Shown here piece by piece: positions 60,149-64,000 of a stretch of 64,000 bases of DNA. The notes beneath the pieces were generated by a model, which had not been told where the DNA came from, did not search any database, and saw only the letters and a list, made by a program, of their open reading frames with translations. How positions within the stretch are numbered: the stretch's first letter is position 1; each line of letters begins with the position of its first letter. The position numbers were made by a program, and so were the translations under genes. Origin of the DNA: Ptychodera flava. Taxonomy: Eukaryota; Hemichordata; Enteropneusta; Ptychoderidae. The stretch is from assembly GCF_041260155.1 (NCBI RefSeq), contig NC_091930.1:15566156-15630155 (forward strand), in the 5' to 3' direction.

Positions 60149-60469
60149 TCAGCCTGTCGTATCGTACCTTGATGTTTGAATAGGGTCTTCATCCAAGAGA
60201 GATTTACGGAAGTAAATAGTTCGGATCGAATGTTTCGTCGAAGAATTTGAAAATTCTTCTCTAATGTTAATGTTTGAGTCTTTTAACTTATTTGCATTTG
60301 AAAGCACCTTCTCCCTGTCTTTGTATTTGTTGAACATTGCCACGATTGGGCTGGCTCCTCTAACAAATAGCGTGTTGGTCACTCCATGTACTCGCTCGAA
60401 TTCGACCTTTTCCGAGGTTCCGAGTTTGTCTTTGTAACAGCTCCGTAACTTTTTCTTATGATTCTGCAT
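60149..60469 (-). pseudogene. LINE ORF1p fragment (L1-type RNA-binding region)
   Basis: The frame contains GTSEKVEFERVHGV, then SPIVAMFNKYKDREKVLSNA and KLKDSNINIREEFS. This matches the RRM/C-terminal pattern of L1-like ORF1 proteins (EFERVHR, RPIVAKF, YKDREKVL, I-EDFS). ORF1p binds the element's RNA. The Gly replacing Arg after the His and the short length point to a fragment. Sequence upstream on this strand (60479-60898) is open but I cannot assign it. Confidence 0.75.
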
Positions 60470-61071
60470 TCCAAGTTGTTATGTCCAGTGTATCAAGGAT
60501 TCATTGTGACTCAGCAATAATTTATCGAATGTTATATCGAGTCTCCGAATGCCTTCTTTTGTCGCAAAACCATATTCTTCGGAACGTAGTTTTTGGAGTC
60601 CAAGGTTGCGTTCGATATTACCCGTAATGACGAGGAGGCCAATTGACCTGCGATATGACCAATGTCGCCATGTCGGTTCGTTTTGTGTGCCTGGTCGGAT
60701 CTCCACACTAAATCTTCCAATTTTGGCTCTATAAGAACCAAATCGAACTACTAAAGCTAGTACGAGCTTATAGAGGAAGACGCTGCGAAAACCTTGGATC
60801 GATATATCGACTTGAAGACTGGTTTTCCTGATTTTTTTTACTGAGCAGGTCTTACAAGAGTGTATGCAGCTGTTGCAGTTAAGTAATTCTCCTGACATCT
60901 GTGTATTTTGATAATCTACAAGATGCTTCGCAGAATCCTGCTGAATGAAACAGTTCCCGATTATGTTGTTTATGAGCTTTATGAGCTACCAAAATGATTG
61001 AGAAGTGGATATTGTTACGTGCAGAGAAAACGAACAAAAGGGTGAACTCAGCAAATAACGTTTAAACAAAA

Positions 61072-61077
61072 TTTATT
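61072..61077 (-). terminator. LTR polyadenylation signal AATAAA
   Basis: TTTATT on the plus strand reads AATAAA on the minus strand, about 60 bp before the LTR 3' end. Confidence 0.6.
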
Positions 61078-61363
61078 ACAAAAATAAAACTAATTGCTAA
61101 GTCAGGGATAGAGTACAAGCTTTAAAAGTGTACAGACTACTTATCTCAGCTGGGACGGCAAAGCTCCAGTCTCAGAGTTGTAACAGTCAGTCGAATGAAT
61201 GAACAGTCCTTTGGCTTGCAGGCTTGAAGCTGCACAAAGTCCACAGTATAAATCCAGCGTTGACAGTGAAGGTCTTGAAAAGTCTTGAGAATGACTACTG
61301 CTGGAGTTTAGTAACACACAAGAGACACGATCCCAAAAGTCTGACTGGAAGCTGTGCACGTCC

Positions 61364-61371
61364 CTTTTATA
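61364..61371 (-). promoter_or_regulatory. TATA box in the LTR
   Basis: CTTTTATA on the plus strand reads TATAAAAG on the minus strand, about 155 bp into the LTR. Confidence 0.6.
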
Positions 61372-61663
61372 AAGGCATATAAGAACAATCTAGAACTTTT
61401 ATTGACATGCTAATTACTGTTCTAAAATTATCTCCCTTACACAACTAGTCAACTTTCCAGAACATTCCAAACATGACTAATTGAACTCAGGTCATGATGA
61501 GTGTGGGGGAAATGACCTACATAACACACCCCCTCTTCAAAAAAAAGAAAATTTTTCAAAAGAAAAATCTTTCTTTTGCAAATGTAATCTTGAAAAGGAT
61601 TTAAGTACTCACATTTTGTTTTACTCTAAAGTAAAATTTCTTGAAAGTGAACAACAATAAACT

Positions 61664-64000
61664 CTAAATACGAGAGAGACAGTCTGCAATTAAATTGTCT
61701 CTGCCTTTGATATGTCTAATGTCAAGATTAAACTCCTGTAACATTAAACTCCATCTTAGCAATCTCTGATTTTTGCCTTTAAATTTCTGCAGAAAAACAA
61801 GAGGGTTGTGATCAATATAAACCACTATTGGCTGATTTGAAGAAGTAACATAAACTTCAAAATGCTGTAAAGCTAATATCAAAGATAAACACTCTTTTTC
61901 AATTGTAGAGTAGTTTCTCTGGGATTTGTTAAATTTGCGTGAAAAATAGCAAACAGGATGATCTACACCATGACTATCCTCTTGCAATAAAACAGCACCA
62001 GCAGCCGTATCACTAGCATCCACAGCTAATTTGAATGGCAAAGTGAAATCTGGTGCAGACAACACTGGAGCACTTTGCAGTATGGCTTTAAGTGTATCAA
62101 ATGCCTGTTGGCATTGCTCTGACCAAACAAACTTTACTTTCTTTTTAAGTAAGTTAGTCAAAGGCTCAGTAATTGTGGAGAAATTTGGACAGAATTTTCT
62201 GTAGTAACCAGCCATACCAAGAAAGCGCATCAGTTGTCGTTTGCAGTTTGGTATGGGAAAACTTGAAATGGCACTGATTTTGGCATCAACAGGTTTTACC
62301 TCACCCTGTCCTACAGTGTGTCCGAGGTAAGTCACCCTCGCCCAGCCAAACTCAGATTTGGCAAGGTTGACAGTCAAATTGCTTTACTCAGTCTCTCAAA
62401 GAACTTCCGCATGAGCTTGATGTGTTCCTCCCAGGTGTCACTATACAGGACGACGTCGTCAACATAAGCTGCACATCCGTCTAGCCCGGATATGACGTCG
62501 TTGATCATCCGTTGGAACGTTGCCGGAGAGTTCTTCATTCCGAATGGCATCACCTTGTACTGGAACAATCCGTCTGGTGTAACAAAGGCGGATATTTCAC
62601 GAGCACGATCCGTCAGAGGGACTTGCCAAAATCAAATTTCGTCACATACTTGGCTTTTCCCACTCGGTCGATGCAGTCATCAATCCTCGGGATTGGGAAA
62701 GTGTCTGTCTTTGTTAAAGTGTTGACCTTCCTAAAGTCCGTGCACATACGATAACTGTGATCCGATTTGGGAACAAGTATGCACGGCGAACTCCAGTTAC
62801 TTTTACTGGGTTCAATAAAGTCATTGTCCAGCAGGTATTTGACTTCTTCCTGGAGATATTTCGCTTTTGTTGGATTCAGTCTGTATGGATGTTGTTTTAC
62901 AGGCTTACTGTCCCCAACATCAACGTCGTGATAGATGACGTTCGTCCTCGTTGGAACATCTTTAAACAGGTGTTTATATTCGTGGAGCAGTTCTTTCACC
63001 TGTTGTTGTTGTTCTGGCTGGAGGTGTGCCAACTTTGTAGACTCCAGCTTCTCCAGGATTTCTGAGTTCTGAAGCTTGACCGAGCCCAGCTTTGAGTTTA
63101 GAGTATTTTCACTCAAGTCAGTTTCAGTATCACTATCTTCATAATGGCCAGAACTGACGGTACTGACAGGCTGAGTTATAGTAGGATTATCCCTATCCAA
63201 ATATGGCTTAAGCATATTAATGTGACATAGCTGTTTTTGTTTTCGCCTGTCAGGTGTTATTATGATGTAATTTAAATCACTCAATTTCTTATCAATTAGT
63301 ATGGCCCAAAGTAACGAGCATGGAGTGGTTTGCCAGGAATTGGAAGTAGAACAAGACTTTTTGACCTGGTTCAAACTTCCGTTTTGAGGTGCTTTTATCA
63401 TATTTGGTTTTCATTGACTGCTGAGATGACTCAAGATTTTCTCTGGCTAATTCACATGCTTTAGAGAGTTTTGTACGAAAATCTGACACATATTGCAAAA
63501 TATTCAGACAATCATCATCGTCTGATAGGAATTTCTCTTTAACGAGCTTAAGTGGGCCACGGTCTGTATGTCCAAATACAAGCTCAAATGGGCTAAAACC
63601 AAGAGACTCTTGAATTGACTCTCTAACAGCAAAGAGCAAAAAATGAATTCCTTCATCCCACTGCTTCTCTGTGTCAAAACAGTAGGTCCTAATCATGTTT
63701 TTCAAAGTTTGATGAAATCGCTCAAGAGCACCCTGACTTTCTGGGATGATAGGCGGATGACCTATACTGTTTAATGCCTAGCTGATCCATTACTTGTTGA
63801 AAAATTCCAGACATAAAGTTGGAGCCTTGATCGGACTGGACACATTTAGGGAGGCCAAATAAAGTGAAAAATTTGACTAAAGCTTTCACTATAGTCTTTG
63901 TCTTTATATTTCTCAGTGGTATGGCTTCTGGGAACCGAGTTGATGTACACATTATTGTCAGCATGTACTCATTTCCTGATCTTGTTTTTGGTAGGGGCCC
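61664..64000 (-). pseudogene. pol: Gypsy-type pol with INT-RT-RNase H order, partial and frameshifted
   Basis: From the window edge: integrase core (CTSTRFPEAIPL, SDQGSNFMSGIF with the second Asp, SSAYHP), then EKQWDEGIHFLLFAVRES and the integrase C-terminus (YIIITPDRRKQKQLCHINML). In the same frame, without a stop, follow RT sequences (FIEPSKSNWSSPCILVPK, MCTDFRKVNT), then MPFGMKNSPATFQRMIND, AYVDDVVLYSD, and RNase H (LAVDASDTAAGAVLLQ, YSTIEKECLSL, YIDHNPLVF, LIADCLSRI) ending at 61664. Frame changes lie near 63740 (C-run), 63340, 62620 (small deletion removing the RT motif after KFD) and 62380. The first integrase Asp would lie just outside the window. No chromodomain is seen. Confidence 0.9.

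Larger units (their letters stand above)
61013..61526 (-). repeat. 3' LTR, about 514 bp
   Basis: On the minus strand it begins TGTTATGTAGGTCATTTCCC after a purine tract (GAAGAGGGGG) and ends GCACGTAACA. The ends form the short inverted repeat TGTTA/TAACA. TATAAAAG lies at 61364-61371 and AATAAA at 61072-61077, in the right order for promoter and polyadenylation signal. The 5' boundary could be two bases further out (TGTG). The other LTR is outside the window. Confidence 0.75.
61013..64000 (-). mobile_element. Gmr1-like Ty3/Gypsy LTR retrotransposon, 3' part (continues past the window)
   Basis: Minus-strand order is integrase, reverse transcriptase, RNase H, purine tract, LTR. Reverse transcriptase and RNase H are of Ty3/Gypsy type, but the integrase comes first, the order known from Gmr1-like elements of deuterostomes. 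The 5' LTR, gag and protease would lie beyond 64000. Frameshifts show this copy is inactive as read. Confidence 0.85.

Overview
The window is a stretch of animal (metazoan) nuclear DNA made almost entirely of mobile elements nested in one another. I see no intact host gene, no rRNA and no convincing functional tRNA. The element families suggest a marine invertebrate, possibly an invertebrate deuterostome: a Maverick/Polinton, an ISL2EU-type THAP transposon, LINE fragments, and a Ty3/Gypsy element with integrase ahead of reverse transcriptase (an order described for deuterostome Gmr1-like elements). The species cannot be named from this sequence.

Layout. (1) 1-2640 and 5558-8171 plus 24503-25230 are two diverged copies of one segment. 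Each carries a foldback-like structure whose arms are long inverted arrays of a 21-bp minisatellite. (2) Copy B is split at 8172-24502 by a complete 16.3-kb Maverick/Polinton with terminal inverted repeats and an exact 6-bp target duplication (GGCAAG). Copy A still shows the unfilled site. (3) 25.2-34.9 kb holds no recognisable gene, only a 226-bp tandem repeat and small inverted-repeat elements. (4) 34964-53984 is a large ISL2EU-like transposon between TA runs. It carries a THAP/HTH/DDE transposase (+) and a SAP-SWIM-YqaJ nuclease gene (-), and it has itself been invaded by at least six other elements. (5) 54-61 kb holds tRNA-like fragments, LINE fragments and a TTAA element. (6) 61013-64000 is the 3' part of a Gmr1-like LTR retrotransposon that runs off the window.

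The Maverick carries the standard polintovirus set. On the minus strand, from right to left, are a protein-primed family B DNA polymerase with spliced, duplicated 5' exons, two small ORFs, the FtsK/HerA packaging ATPase, two conserved unknown proteins, a DDE integrase with chromodomain, a penton-like minor capsid protein, a pVI/pX-like protein, a double-jelly-roll major capsid protein and an adenain-like protease. On the plus strand at the left end is a WW-domain plus PC4-like fusion protein, followed by a zinc-motif ORF. Together they would support replication, integration and virion assembly.

Most long genes here, in three unrelated elements, are broken by single-base frameshifts that often fall in homopolymer runs, with almost no nonsense codons. 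This could be recent decay or uncorrected long-read assembly error, so the pseudogene labels are provisional.
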